A DNA stretch of 64,000 nt from the NCBI GenBank assembly GCA_037130365.1, contig JBAXTE010000021.1, forward strand, positions 1 through 64,000, read 5' to 3'. The notes beneath the pieces are model-generated. The model was given only the letters and a program-made list of their open reading frames with translations. It searched no databases and had not been told where the DNA came from. Source of the stretch: JBAXTE01 sp037130365 (lineage in GTDB: Bacteria > Bacteroidota > Bacteroidia > Bacteroidales > WCHB1-69). Numbering within the stretch: position 1 is the stretch's first letter; every line of letters starts with the position of its first letter. This document shows, piece after piece, positions 45,218 to 54,803 of the stretch. The translations under genes and the position numbers were made by a program.

Positions 45218-45322
45218 AGCAATACTATAGCAGCGTAGGCAAATTTAAAGCCTAATACTTTTTTAAATTAATTGCTTTTCAAATGCTTTAAATTTGGACA
45301 TAAATGCCCCTGCTGTATTGCT
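45218..45322. repeat. 105-bp fold-back element
   Basis: The outer arms AGCAATAC..AGCAG (from 45218) and CTGCTGTATTGCT (45310-45322) pair with a 3-nt bulge. The inner arms CAAATTTAAAGC (45240-45251) and GCTTTAAATTTG (45285-45296) pair perfectly over 12 bp. The size and symmetry fit a small non-autonomous (MITE-like) element. Confidence 0.75.
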
Positions 45323-45649
45323 AATATTTTGAAACCCTTATTATTTATTTAAACTACGCTCCATTGGTCAAAAACAACCAAGCTCCGAAAAATAGATGGA
45401 TAAGTTTGGATTAAAAGCATTTCTTAGAGAAAAGAATTTTTGAAAATTATATAACTTTTTCAAACTATAAAAAAACTTTGTATACTTACTTCTTTTGTTG
45501 ATTTGAAAATCAATAAAAATTCGTTTTTCTTAAAGCTCACACGGGACTAAGATACAAACCTTACAAAATAAAAGCCTTATATTAAAAGAATTAAGCTTTC
45601 TATGGGGGCATAAACCGCCTTGAGGAAAAGTGCGTAAAGAAAAAGAAAT

Positions 45650-45771
45650 AGTTCTGCGTTAATGAATCGATGGTGTTTGACGACGTTAGACAAAATGGGG
45701 ATTTGAAGTTCTTTTTATATTAAAAATATCATTTTGGTTAAAAGGAGGAGTTCATCGATTTTAGCAGAACT
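45650..45771. repeat. Fold-back element with bipartite arms
   Basis: AGTTCTGC (45650-45657) and AATCGATG (45665-45672) on the left pair with CATCGATT (45753-45760) and GCAGAACT (45764-45771) on the right. Asymmetric internal loops of 7 and 3 nt separate the two stems. About 80 nt lie between the arms. Confidence 0.65.
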
Positions 45772-45813
45772 GGTTCTTTTTTAGCACTTTTGCGACAGCG
45801 GCGGCATTTTTTG

Positions 45814-45845
45814 CTGACTTTTTTTTGCTGGAGAAAAAAAGTCAG
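45814..45845. repeat. Strong 12-bp hairpin
   Basis: CTGACTTTTTTT (45814-45825) and AAAAAAAGTCAG (45834-45845) are exact reverse complements around an 8-nt loop. It may be a terminator, since it has A and T tracts, or the edge of the adjacent repeat element; neither neighbouring gene reads directly into it. Confidence 0.7.
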
Positions 45846-46150
45846 TGCCCGTCCGGCATAAGGACATGTAAAAGGAAATTTTTATTTTTTACCCTCAAGT
45901 TTAAAAATAAGCTATCTTCCCTTAGAAATAAAACATAAAATACCTTTTATTTTTCTCTCCACCAATTTTTTATATTTACCCCATTATGTTTCACACTATT
46001 GATGTCTGCGAGTTTAATTGATGTAGTTCTTTACTATCAGTTTATTCAGCAGAACGACGTCATTTTTCATTTCCAATTTATTTATTAGCTGAAATAAGCA
46101 TTTATAAACAATTTTTTCATATTTTTGTATTACCTAAATTAGTTTGATCA

Positions 46151-49100
46151 ATGAGTTATCTAAAGTCCATTTTACTAATATTGCTCTTTGTTTCCAACTC
46201 AGTTGACAGCCATATCTTCGCTCAAAACATGAATGGTGTTAATAAAAAACTCACGTTCGATAAAAGTAAAATCCAAATTGAGTATAATTTAAAGCCAATA
46301 ACTGATTTTAGAAATCAGTTTAAATCATATTCTTCATTTTTTCATCAATGTGGGATGCCCTCATTGCCAATTATTCGTGATTATATTATCATTCCTAAGC
46401 ACTCTTTTATTTCATTAAAAGCATCTTCAAAAAAAGAGAATCGCTTATCAAATATTTCAATTGCTCAATCTAAGCCAGTTTCCATCGATAGTGATAATTA
46501 TACAGATTCGATTTGTGATTCAAATTATTCAAATATTGATCAAAATTTACCTAGTTCGGATGGAGCCCAAGTTCGGCTTTTTGAATTTGAGAATTTCGAT
46601 ATAATTCTTTTTGAAGTCTATCCTTTTAAATATAATCCGCTTCGAAAAGTGCTTATTGCTTCTCAAAATATTGTAATACAGGTAAATACAAAAATTAATA
46701 ATACGTTTAGAAAACCATTATTAGTGTCTCCAATAGATCAAGCCATTTGTTTGAGCGCACTCAATTATTCTCAAGTAGCATCATCTATAAAAACAATTAC
46801 CGATACTGCATTAAACTATGTCGTGATTACTCATCCGCTCTTACGACCAGCAGCGGATTCTTTAGCATTATGGAAAAGTCAACAAGGATATCATTCTTTG
46901 GTCATTAGCGATTCTTTATGGACAGCTGCTTCAATTCGGACAAATATTTTAAATCTATATGCAAATGCGTCAACTCGACCTAGTTATGTTTGCTTTTTAG
47001 GTGATACTGTTTTTGTTCCTGCAACCGAAAAGATTGCTCCACCGCCAATTCCAGAGCCATTTTCTACCGATTTATACTATACTACAATGGATTCTGATTC
47101 TGATATTACCTCAAATTTTGGTTTTGGCAGAATTTCAGCAAGTTCTGCTTCTCAAGCAATGGCTACTGTTCTTAAATTAGTTCATTTTCAAAAACATCCA
47201 CCCACTTCAAATGCATATTATTCAACTGCGGTAAATTGTTCCTTCTTTCAAGATGACGATTTAGACGGCTATGATGATAGAAGGTTTGTGCAAACGAGTG
47301 AGGAAATCAGAACCTATTTGCAACAAAATTATGGAAAAAATGTGCTTCGAATATACGAAGCGTTATCTACGGTTAATCCATTACATTGGAATAATGATGA
47401 TTATGCAAATGGGGCTGCATTACCAGCTGATTTATTAAAACCCACATTCCCTTGGACAGGCAGCACAAGCGATGTTATCAACAAAATAAATCAAGGAACT
47501 TTTCTGTTACTTCATCGCGATCATGGTTATTCAAATGCTTCAGGTTGGGCTCATCCGCAGTTAGCTTCTTCTCAATTACAATACCTTTACAACGATTCTC
47601 TGCTTCCTTTGGTGTTTAGTATTAACTGTTATTCGGGTAATTTTCGGGAATCAGAATCATTTGCGAATCGTATTCTCCGTCAGGCTTCTGGTGCTTCTGG
47701 AATCTTTGCTCCATCATATTATAGCTATAGTGGTAATAATGATGCGCTTGCATTGGGTTTATATGACGCTCTTTTTCCCTCACCTGGATTAATACCTCAA
47801 TTTAATGGAACTGGTGGCAATCATTCCCCAATTATACCGCCACATATTTCGTTTAATAAGCCTGGTGATATTCTTCGATATGGAGTTTGGTATATGAATT
47901 ACGCTTGGGGACAAAATCAATATAGCTCCGAAATTGCTCATTTTTTTGGCGATCCAGCAATGCCAATAAATATCGAAGTTCCCCTTCAGATTTTGGCTTC
48001 ACATAAGGATTCTATCGATTGTGTTGATTCTGTTTTCTATGTGATTGCGCCTAATTCTATTGGATTAACTGCTACATTAACTATTAATAATCAGGTAATT
48101 GGTGCTGCATATTTTGTCAACGATACTGCTAGAATTAATTTTATTCCACAATATTCTGATAGTGCGCTAATCGTAATTTCTGGTGATGGAAGAATTCCTT
48201 ACTTTTCTTCTGTCCTCTGGTATTGCTCTCAAGCAATTTATCCTCCAATATCGGGGTTTTTATTATCAGATTCCTTAATTTGCAATGGTGACATTCACTT
48301 TGAAGATACATCAATGAATTTCCCTAGTTCGTGGAAATGGTACTTTGGAGATGGTTCAATTTCGTTATTGCAGAATCCTACTCATCACTATAATCAATCT
48401 GGTATTTATGATATTTCTTTAGTCGTTTCCAATCAACACGGCCAAGATTCTGTGTTTCTTGCTCACGCAGTTCATGCTACAATTCCTTCAATTCCAGTGC
48501 TTTCTGATACAACATTGTGTCGACCATCCCAGCTATTGTTATCTCCAACTTGTGCTGATTCCTTAGTTTGGTTTATGAGCAATGTTTCTGCTCCGTATCG
48601 ATGGGGTAATCATTTTTCTGCTTTTCCTGCATTTGATACCACTTATTATTTTTCATCTTATCAAGATATGGCACTGCTAATGGCCGGAAAAGTAGACAAT
48701 AGTGGAGGCGGTGGATTTATTTTTCAGAACAAAAAACACTATCTTACATTTAATGCGTTATCTAATTTTTTGCTGAAATCTGTGGATGTTTATTCAAATA
48801 ATGTTGGCTCCAAAACTATCGAGCTTCTTGATTCTACAAATAGTGTGATTGCTTCTAAAATTGCCTCCGTAGTTATTGGAATTAATACAATTCCCCTAGA
48901 CTTTTATATTAGTCGAGGAAATAAATATCATTTATCGGCTCCAGCATATTCCTCTATGTGGGCTAATTTTCCAACAGTTAATTTTCCTTACATTATCCCG
49001 AATGTGCTATCAATCGATAGCTCCAGCAGTGTTGGACTTACAGATTTTTACTACTATTTTTATAATTGGAAAATTCAACAACGCTGTCTGAGCAATCGAT

Positions 49101-49822
49101 ATGCAACTCAAATAACTGTTGTTGATATTGATACCTTGTTGAATGTCTCTGATACCTTTGCACTTTGCCAAAACCAAACAATTCAGCTGTATGCTGATTC
49201 TTCGGCAAATTCTGTGTGGAATACAGGTCAAACAGACCCTTCAATTACAATTATTCAACAGGGGATTTATTTTGCTGATTTATTTAAAGAAAATTGCTCC
49301 TATCATACCGATTCACTTATCGTAATAACTCCCCAAAATGTTGTTGCAGATTTTTTTACCAATTCTCAAACATCGCCTTGCTGCTTTCAAAATTTATCTC
49401 AAAATTCAACTCAATATTTATGGAATTTTGGAGATGGAAACTTTTCAACAGAAGCGAATCCTTGTCATCAATATAATTCTATAAATGAATATGTTGTAAC
49501 ACTTACTTCTATGAATAGTTGCGATACAAATATGATTTCTAAACAGGTTCAAATAACTTCAATTTATGAACAAAATATTAATGAAACTTCAATTTTGTTA
49601 TTACCAAATCCATCAAAATCTAGTGTTCAATTAATAGTTAATTCATCTCAAAAACCTATTCAAATTCAGTTATTTGATGCAACATTTAAGCTCATAAATA
49701 AGTCTGAATGGACCAATTTTGAAAACGAAATTGACATCTCAAAACTCAGCTCAGGATTGTATTTTGTTCATGTGATATTCCCAAAAACTGCGCATGTTTT
49801 AAAATTGGTGAAAATTAATTGA
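46151..49822 (+). CDS. Gingipain-like C25 cysteine protease, T9SS substrate
   Basis: 1223 residues with a signal peptide (about 1-24, SHIFAQ). A propeptide-like region is followed by a C25 domain (about 220-630) with catalytic His458 in HRDHGYSNASG and Cys493 in INCYSGNF, as in gingipains. A short Ig-like part follows. The PKD domains are at about 700-780 (WKWYFGDGSISLLQNPTHHY) and 1070-1140 (YLWNFGDGNFSTEANPCHQY). A C-terminal Por sorting domain (about 1150-1223, LLLPNPSKSSVQ...DISKLSSGLYFVHV) directs type IX export and surface attachment. The role is inferred to be extracellular proteolysis. No T9SS machinery gene is in this window. Confidence 0.93.
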   Translation: MSYLKSILLILLFVSNSVDSHIFAQNMNGVNKKLTFDKSKIQIEYNLKPITDFRNQFKSYSSFFHQCGMPSLPIIRDYIIIPKHSFISLKASSKKENRLSNISIAQSKPVSIDSDNYTDSICDSNYSNIDQNLPSSDGAQVRLFEFENFDIILFEVYPFKYNPLRKVLIASQNIVIQVNTKINNTFRKPLLVSPIDQAICLSALNYSQVASSIKTITDTALNYVVITHPLLRPAADSLALWKSQQGYHSLVISDSLWTAASIRTNILNLYANASTRPSYVCFLGDTVFVPATEKIAPPPIPEPFSTDLYYTTMDSDSDITSNFGFGRISASSASQAMATVLKLVHFQKHPPTSNAYYSTAVNCSFFQDDDLDGYDDRRFVQTSEEIRTYLQQNYGKNVLRIYEALSTVNPLHWNNDDYANGAALPADLLKPTFPWTGSTSDVINKINQGTFLLLHRDHGYSNASGWAHPQLASSQLQYLYNDSLLPLVFSINCYSGNFRESESFANRILRQASGASGIFAPSYYSYSGNNDALALGLYDALFPSPGLIPQFNGTGGNHSPIIPPHISFNKPGDILRYGVWYMNYAWGQNQYSSEIAHFFGDPAMPINIEVPLQILASHKDSIDCVDSVFYVIAPNSIGLTATLTINNQVIGAAYFVNDTARINFIPQYSDSALIVISGDGRIPYFSSVLWYCSQAIYPPISGFLLSDSLICNGDIHFEDTSMNFPSSWKWYFGDGSISLLQNPTHHYNQSGIYDISLVVSNQHGQDSVFLAHAVHATIPSIPVLSDTTLCRPSQLLLSPTCADSLVWFMSNVSAPYRWGNHFSAFPAFDTTYYFSSYQDMALLMAGKVDNSGGGGFIFQNKKHYLTFNALSNFLLKSVDVYSNNVGSKTIELLDSTNSVIASKIASVVIGINTIPLDFYISRGNKYHLSAPAYSSMWANFPTVNFPYIIPNVLSIDSSSSVGLTDFYYYFYNWKIQQRCLSNRYATQITVVDIDTLLNVSDTFALCQNQTIQLYADSSANSVWNTGQTDPSITIIQQGIYFADLFKENCSYHTDSLIVITPQNVVADFFTNSQTSPCCFQNLSQNSTQYLWNFGDGNFSTEANPCHQYNSINEYVVTLTSMNSCDTNMISKQVQITSIYEQNINETSILLLPNPSKSSVQLIVNSSQKPIQIQLFDATFKLINKSEWTNFENEIDISKLSSGLYFVHVIFPKTAHVLKLVKIN

Positions 49823-49911
49823 TTATTTATCACTCATTTATCCTTTCTATCAATACTATTTCAAAAGGTTTTCTTATTTTTGCCTATTAATAACTTTAAT
49901 CTATCAAATTT

Positions 49912-50457
49912 ATGAATAATCCATTGTTAAAAGTATCACTTAAATGGGCATTAATTTATACTGGAGTTTCGTGTATTACTTTGTTTGGTACCTATCTCTT
50001 CGGAATGTCTAGTAATCAAATTATAGGCTTACTATTAGGAATTCTTTCGCTTACAATTACAATCATTTTATTAGTTTTATCAAATCGTGAATATCGCACT
50101 TTATACCTTGATGGATACATAAAATATTACCAATGTTTACTGAATAATATTCTAATTTTTCTCATTGGTTCTTTAATTGTAAGCCTAATTAGCTATATTT
50201 TATATGGTTTAGTCGATATAAATGCATTTAATGAATCCATTGAAAAGCAATTGCTAATGATAAGTTCAAATCCAGATATTCCTGCAGAATGGAAACAAAA
50301 GCAAATTGATGCAATTATTGATTTAACTCCGCTTAAACAATCGATTATTCAATTTATATGGTCAGTAGGTTTTGGCGTTTTTGTTAGTTTAATCGTGTCA
50401 ATTTTTACCCGCAAAAAAAATAATTCCTTCGAAGGAGCAATTAAAGAAATTGAATAA
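49912..50457 (+). CDS. DUF4199 family membrane protein
   Basis: 181 residues with four hydrophobic helices (about 12-30, 36-56, 74-96, 146-166). It has the DUF4199 start pattern and a hydrophilic segment MISSNPDIPAEWKQKQIDAI between helices 3 and 4. The family is typical of Bacteroidota and often precedes a glycosyltransferase. Here its TAA stop shares one base with the start of such a gene, implying translational coupling. The function is unknown. A -7-like TATTTTTG at 49875-49882 may serve this operon. Confidence 0.85.
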   Translation: MNNPLLKVSLKWALIYTGVSCITLFGTYLFGMSSNQIIGLLLGILSLTITIILLVLSNREYRTLYLDGYIKYYQCLLNNILIFLIGSLIVSLISYILYGLVDINAFNESIEKQLLMISSNPDIPAEWKQKQIDAIIDLTPLKQSIIQFIWSVGFGVFVSLIVSIFTRKKNNSFEGAIKEIE

Positions 50458-51416
50458 TGAATATATCTATTGTAATTCCACTTTATAATGAAGAAGAGTC
50501 GTTACCCGAGTTGTATGCTTGGATTAAACGAGTTATGGATCAGAATAACTTTTCTTATGAAGTGATTTTTATCGATGATGGAAGTAGAGATTCTTCGTGG
50601 AATGTAATAGAATCGCTTTCTGCTGAAGATAAATGCGTTAAAGGAATTAAGTTTCGAAGAAATTATGGAAAATCTGCAGCTCTGAACACTGGTTTTGAAG
50701 CTGCACAAGGTGATGTTGTAATTACTATGGATGCCGATTTACAAGATAGTCCAGACGAAATCCCTGAACTTTATCGCTTGATAATTGCCGAAAAGTTTGA
50801 TTTAGTTTCTGGATGGAAAAAAGTCCGTCACGATCCTGTATTATCCAAAAATCTACCAAGCAAACTCTATAATTGGTCTGTCCGTAGAATGACTCATATC
50901 AAGCTTCACGATATGAATTGTGGGTTAAAAGCTTACAAAAATCAGGTAACAAAAAGTATTGAAGTCTATGGTGATATGCACCGATTCATACCTGTTCTTG
51001 CAAAATGGGCTGGGTACAAAAATATTGGTGAAAAAGTAGTTATTCACCAAGAGCGTAAATATGGTGTGACTAAGTTTGGTCTAGAACGCTTTATTCGAGG
51101 TCCATTAGATTTGATTTCTGTGATGTTTATTTCAAAGTTTGGTAAACGACCCATGCATTTCTTTGGAGTTCTTGGTATACTTATGTTTTTTGTTGGTTTT
51201 GTTGCCGCATTTGGTGTAGGTTTTCAAAAAATAATGGCAATTCATAATAATGAACATGCCCGATTGGTGACAGACAATCCATATTTTTATATTGCATTAA
51301 CAGCTATGATTATTGGTGTTCAGCTATTCTTGGGTGGGTTTATTACGGAAATGATTTCGCGAAATTCTATTGATAAAAATAAGTATCTTATCGATCATAA
51401 AATAAATATCTCATAA
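50457..51416 (+). CDS. Family 2 glycosyltransferase (DPM1/ArnC-like, membrane-bound)
   Basis: 319 residues. The cytoplasmic GT-A domain shows VIPLYNEEESLPELY, IDDGSRD and the metal-binding DADLQDSPDEIPELY. Two C-terminal helices (about 232-255 and 272-296) anchor it. This arrangement is shared with polyprenyl-phosphate sugar transferases, so it probably charges undecaprenyl phosphate with a sugar. The adjacent heptose genes hint at an envelope polysaccharide, but the sugar is unproven. Confidence 0.9.
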   Translation: MNISIVIPLYNEEESLPELYAWIKRVMDQNNFSYEVIFIDDGSRDSSWNVIESLSAEDKCVKGIKFRRNYGKSAALNTGFEAAQGDVVITMDADLQDSPDEIPELYRLIIAEKFDLVSGWKKVRHDPVLSKNLPSKLYNWSVRRMTHIKLHDMNCGLKAYKNQVTKSIEVYGDMHRFIPVLAKWAGYKNIGEKVVIHQERKYGVTKFGLERFIRGPLDLISVMFISKFGKRPMHFFGVLGILMFFVGFVAAFGVGFQKIMAIHNNEHARLVTDNPYFYIALTAMIIGVQLFLGGFITEMISRNSIDKNKYLIDHKINIS

Positions 51417-51425
51417 TTTTTTTCC

Positions 51426-52010
51426 ATGATAAATGAAATTGTAATAGAATCTCTTCAAAAGTCTATAGCTGTAAAGCAAGCAATCGTCAGCAATCCTCAG
51501 TTGGTTATGCGTATCGACGAAGCCGCAAATGCTATGATTTCTGCTTTTACAAATGGGGATAAAGTGCTTTTTTGTGGTAATGGAGGAAGCGCTGCAGATG
51601 CTCAACATTTAGCTGCTGAACTTTCTGGACGATTTTATTATGATCGCCCTCCGTTATATGCTGAAGCTCTGCATGTTAATAGCTCATTTTTTACTGCTGT
51701 TACCAACGATTATTCGGTGGACGCAGTTTACCAACGAATGGTACAAGCTGCTGGCCGTAAGGGCGATGTACTAGTTGCAATTTCTACTTCTGGAAATTCA
51801 ATCAATATTTTAAACGCGATTGATGCTGCAAAAAAAGCGCAAATGTTTGTAATTGGACTAACGGGTAACTCTGGTGGCGAAATGGCTCATATTTGCGATG
51901 TGCTAATAAATGTTCCTTCTACCGATACTCCTCGAATTCAAGAAGCTCATATTACAATTGGTCATATTCTGTGTCAGATTGTTGAATCTACAATATTCCC
52001 AAACAAATGA
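51426..52010 (+). CDS. gmhA: Sedoheptulose 7-phosphate isomerase (SIS domain)
   Basis: 194 residues; the first step of ADP-heptose synthesis, turning sedoheptulose 7-phosphate into D-glycero-D-manno-heptose 7-phosphate. The SIS fold is clear: CGNGGSAADAQHLAAELSGRF, VAISTSGNSINILNAIDAAKKAQMFVIGLTG and the final helix QEAHITIGHILCQIVE carrying catalytic Glu and His. The length matches GmhA. It overlaps the downstream phosphatase gene by 4 bp, which supports a shared pathway. Confidence 0.93.
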   Translation: MINEIVIESLQKSIAVKQAIVSNPQLVMRIDEAANAMISAFTNGDKVLFCGNGGSAADAQHLAAELSGRFYYDRPPLYAEALHVNSSFFTAVTNDYSVDAVYQRMVQAAGRKGDVLVAISTSGNSINILNAIDAAKKAQMFVIGLTGNSGGEMAHICDVLINVPSTDTPRIQEAHITIGHILCQIVESTIFPNK

Positions 52011-52555
52011 TTCTTCCTAAAGATATTGATGAAAACACAACTCTTTTCCTAGATAGAGATGGGGTTATTAACGTTCGACCGATAGACTCATACGTTTTTA
52101 CTCCTAACAAATTTGTTTTTATTGATGGAGCCAAAGAGGCAATTGCTAAATTATCTAAAGTCTTTGCTCGCATTATTGTCGTAACCAATCAACAAGGAAT
52201 TGGAAAGAATTTAATGACATTAGAAGCTGTCAATAAAGTTCATCATAAATTGATTAGCGAAGTAGAAAAAATTGGTGGAAAAATAGAAATGATTTATGTC
52301 GCACCTGAATTAAAATCAGATGATTCACTGATGAGAAAGCCAAATATTGGAATGGGAATTCAAGCGCAAAAAGATTTTCCAAACATTGATTTTGAGAATT
52401 CTGTCATGGTAGGCGATACCGAAAGCGATATGGTGTTTGGTAAACGACTCAAAATGACCACAGTAATAGTTGGGCCCGATGGACTTGAAATTTTAAATCA
52501 GAACCATGCTGATTGCTTTTTTGAATCTCTTTCGGCGTTCTCAAAAATTTTTTAA
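52007..52555 (+). CDS. gmhB: HAD-IIIA phosphatase, GmhB-like
   Basis: A 182-residue hydrolase of the HAD superfamily. Motif I is FLDRDGVINVRPI (nucleophile and general acid Asp), motif II is VVTNQQGIGK, and motif III/IV is MVGDTESDMVFGKRL. The GmhB family removes the 1-phosphate from heptose 1,7-bisphosphate. It begins inside the end of gmhA (ATGA overlap). No heptose kinase/adenylyltransferase (HldE-type) gene is seen here, so it may lie elsewhere. Histidinol phosphatases are close relatives; the gmhA context decides the call. Confidence 0.82.
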   Translation: MILPKDIDENTTLFLDRDGVINVRPIDSYVFTPNKFVFIDGAKEAIAKLSKVFARIIVVTNQQGIGKNLMTLEAVNKVHHKLISEVEKIGGKIEMIYVAPELKSDDSLMRKPNIGMGIQAQKDFPNIDFENSVMVGDTESDMVFGKRLKMTTVIVGPDGLEILNQNHADCFFESLSAFSKIF

Positions 52556-52604
52556 TTGATTTTTGCGTTGTTCTTTATAAATAATAATTTTAATGATTAT
52601 AGTT

Positions 52605-53702
52605 ATGAAAAGTTCTGTAAACAATTTTATTCGTTCTTTTTTTTGCCAAAGATTAGGGATAAAATTTCCTTCAAAAATTGTAGTTTTTTTAATGACTTTT
52701 ATTCTTATGGGAACTGCTTTGTTCTCACAAAATGATCCAATTAATTCTTTGGACAATAAAGGGCTAAAACATGGATTATGGCGAAAGATGGAAGATGGTA
52801 AACTTTTATATGAAGGGAAATTCAACCATGGAAATCCAGTGGGAAAATTTACCTATTTTTATGAAGATGGCAAAACGGTAAAAAGTATCTCGAATTTTTC
52901 TGCAAATGGAATAATTGCTCATGTTACTTCTTTTCATATCAATGGTAAAACTAGCTCGTATGGTAAGTATTACGATAAATTAAAAGATAGTACATGGGTT
53001 TATTTTGGAGATAATGGGACTAAAATTTCTGAAGAACAATATAAATTAGGTAAAAAAAATGGAGTTTGGAAGAAATTTGATTACGAAAAAGGAGTAGTAT
53101 TAGAAGAAATGGGTTGGAAAAATGATCTTCAACATGGTGTTACCCAAGCCTTTACTCTTGATGGAAAGCTGAAGTATAAATTTAATTATAAAGATGGAAA
53201 AGCCAATGGTCCATATTTAGCCAATTATCCATCAGGACAACTATTTGAAAAAGGAGTGTACAAAAACTCCCTAAAAGATTCAATTTCAACTAATTTTGAT
53301 GAATCTGGAAAAGTAATCCGTAAGCGTAAATGGCTCAATGGATTTGTCGATTGGGATAAACTTTGGATATGGACTGACGCGGGTAAAAAGGAGGTCGAAT
53401 TAGATTCAATTTCTTATATTTACCGTAAAGCAGGACATTTCATAGTGGTTACAACTAAAGGAACTCGAATTAAAGGAAATGGCGAGTGGACGAGTTATGT
53501 TGAGTTTTTAAATGAAAAAGTATTTATGAATTTTACTTCCGAAATATATGGTTCTGTGTCTGCCCCTCGACGAATCGAAGAAATTGAAGAAGGTGTGTAT
53601 AAAATAATATTCAAACAAGATATAGGATTTGATGTTATCATGAAAGATTCCGAGTTAGGATTCCTAAAGTCAATGCGTCCAAAATTGTTTAAAAAGAAAT
53701 AA
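52605..53702 (+). CDS. Exported MORN-variant repeat protein (YwqK-like)
   Basis: 365 residues from the ATG at 52605 (an ATG four codons upstream also exists). An N-terminal hydrophobic segment (IVVFLMTFILMGTALFSQ) is a likely signal peptide. Then come MORN_2-type repeats: HGLWRKMEDGKLLYEGKFNHGNPVGKFTYFYEDGK, NGVWKKFD..., NGPYLANYPSGQLFEKGVYKNS. Homologues are annotated as antitoxin YwqK, but no toxin gene neighbours it. The C-terminal ~130 residues (DWDKLWIWTDAGKKEVELDSISYI) are not recognised. Its stop is 6 bp from mnmA. Confidence 0.8.
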   Translation: MKSSVNNFIRSFFCQRLGIKFPSKIVVFLMTFILMGTALFSQNDPINSLDNKGLKHGLWRKMEDGKLLYEGKFNHGNPVGKFTYFYEDGKTVKSISNFSANGIIAHVTSFHINGKTSSYGKYYDKLKDSTWVYFGDNGTKISEEQYKLGKKNGVWKKFDYEKGVVLEEMGWKNDLQHGVTQAFTLDGKLKYKFNYKDGKANGPYLANYPSGQLFEKGVYKNSLKDSISTNFDESGKVIRKRKWLNGFVDWDKLWIWTDAGKKEVELDSISYIYRKAGHFIVVTTKGTRIKGNGEWTSYVEFLNEKVFMNFTSEIYGSVSAPRRIEEIEEGVYKIIFKQDIGFDVIMKDSELGFLKSMRPKLFKKK

Positions 53703-53708
53703 TCGTAA

Positions 53709-54803
53709 ATGAATAATAATAGAGTATTAGTAGCCATGAGTGGCGGTCTTGATAGTTCTGTGGTAGCTATGTTACTACACGAACAAGGCTATGAAGTACT
53801 TGGTATTACAATGAAAGTGTGGGATTATGATTATCTTGGTGATTCAGCTCCCGAAAGCGGTTGCTGTAACTTAGACTCTATCAACGATGCTCGCACAGTT
53901 GCTGTTACTCTTGGATTTCCTCATCATGTGCTTGATCTTAGAAAAGAATTTAAAGATTTGGTTATTAACGATTTCGTTGCTGAATATATGAAAGGAAGAA
54001 CTCCAAATCCTTGCATTCTTTGTAATACCCACATGAAATGGGACGCTCTCCTGCAGAAAGCAGATCAACTTGGTTGTCAATACATTGCTACTGGACATTA
54101 TGCTCAAATCTCGAATGTAAATGGTAGATATATTTTATCTAAAGGTGTTGATGAGAATAAAGATCAATCTTATGTGCTTTGGGGACTTTCGCAAGAAAAA
54201 TTGGCTCGAACTCTATTTCCACTTGGTGGATTTGAAAAACCAATGATCAGACAAATGGCAATCCAAAGAGGTTACGATAAAATTGCTACCAAACGAGAAA
54301 GTTACGATATCTGTTTTATTCCAGATAATGATTACCGCTCTTTTCTTAAGGCAAATGTCACAAACTTGGATGAAATAGTTGGGGAAGGAAATTTCGTGAA
54401 CTCATCAGGAAAAATCCTAGGAAAACACAAAGGATACCCTTTTTATACCATAGGACAACGCAAAGGGTTGGTAATTGCGATGGGAGAGCCCTATTATGTA
54501 ATCAAGATTGATGCAGAAACAAATACAATAACTCTTGGGCCAAAACACGAACTAGGAGGCACACATGCGTTTATAAAGAACTGTAATTTTGTTAAATGGA
54601 CCGAAATTCCTAAAGATTTTTTAGCTACAGTAAAAATTAGATATAAAGATAAAGGATCGAAAGCTATTGTAAATCAAATAGGTGATTATATTGATATTGA
54701 ATTTCTTGATGAAGTTACATCTATTGCACCAGGTCAATCTGCTGTAATATATGATAAAGAAGAAGTTGTTGCTGGTGGTTTTATTTATACTCAAATGACA
54801 TGA
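53709..54803 (+). CDS. mnmA: tRNA-specific 2-thiouridylase MnmA
   Basis: 364 residues. It adds sulfur to U34 of tRNA(Glu/Gln/Lys). The PP-loop ATP motif SGGLDSSV starts at residue 11. The catalytic cysteine is C105 in NPCILCNTHMKW and the persulfide cysteine is C202 in YDICFIPDNDYR. GHYAQISN, KDQSYVLWGL and the C-terminal TFIIIB-like TIGQRKGLVIA and APGQSAVIYD are further marks. It ends in a 4-bp overlap with the lipoprotein gene. Confidence 0.96.
   Translation: MNNNRVLVAMSGGLDSSVVAMLLHEQGYEVLGITMKVWDYDYLGDSAPESGCCNLDSINDARTVAVTLGFPHHVLDLRKEFKDLVINDFVAEYMKGRTPNPCILCNTHMKWDALLQKADQLGCQYIATGHYAQISNVNGRYILSKGVDENKDQSYVLWGLSQEKLARTLFPLGGFEKPMIRQMAIQRGYDKIATKRESYDICFIPDNDYRSFLKANVTNLDEIVGEGNFVNSSGKILGKHKGYPFYTIGQRKGLVIAMGEPYYVIKIDAETNTITLGPKHELGGTHAFIKNCNFVKWTEIPKDFLATVKIRYKDKGSKAIVNQIGDYIDIEFLDEVTSIAPGQSAVIYDKEEVVAGGFIYTQMT

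Larger units (their letters stand above)
44910..46150. other. 1.2-kb gene-free island of nested inverted repeats
   Basis: No convincing gene occurs between the giant kinase and the C25 protease. A 68-codon frame at 45010-45216 has odd composition and lies over a hairpin, so it is rejected. The stretch holds four separate fold-back structures, listed individually (45136-45163, 45218-45322, 45650-45771, 45814-45845). The protease promoter probably lies at the end: a -7-like TATTTTTG is at 46120-46127, without a clear -33. Confidence 0.7.

Noticed and set aside
52605..53702. Toxin-antitoxin system (YwqK antitoxin label)
   Set aside because: The protein is an exported MORN-repeat protein and no toxin gene lies beside it.
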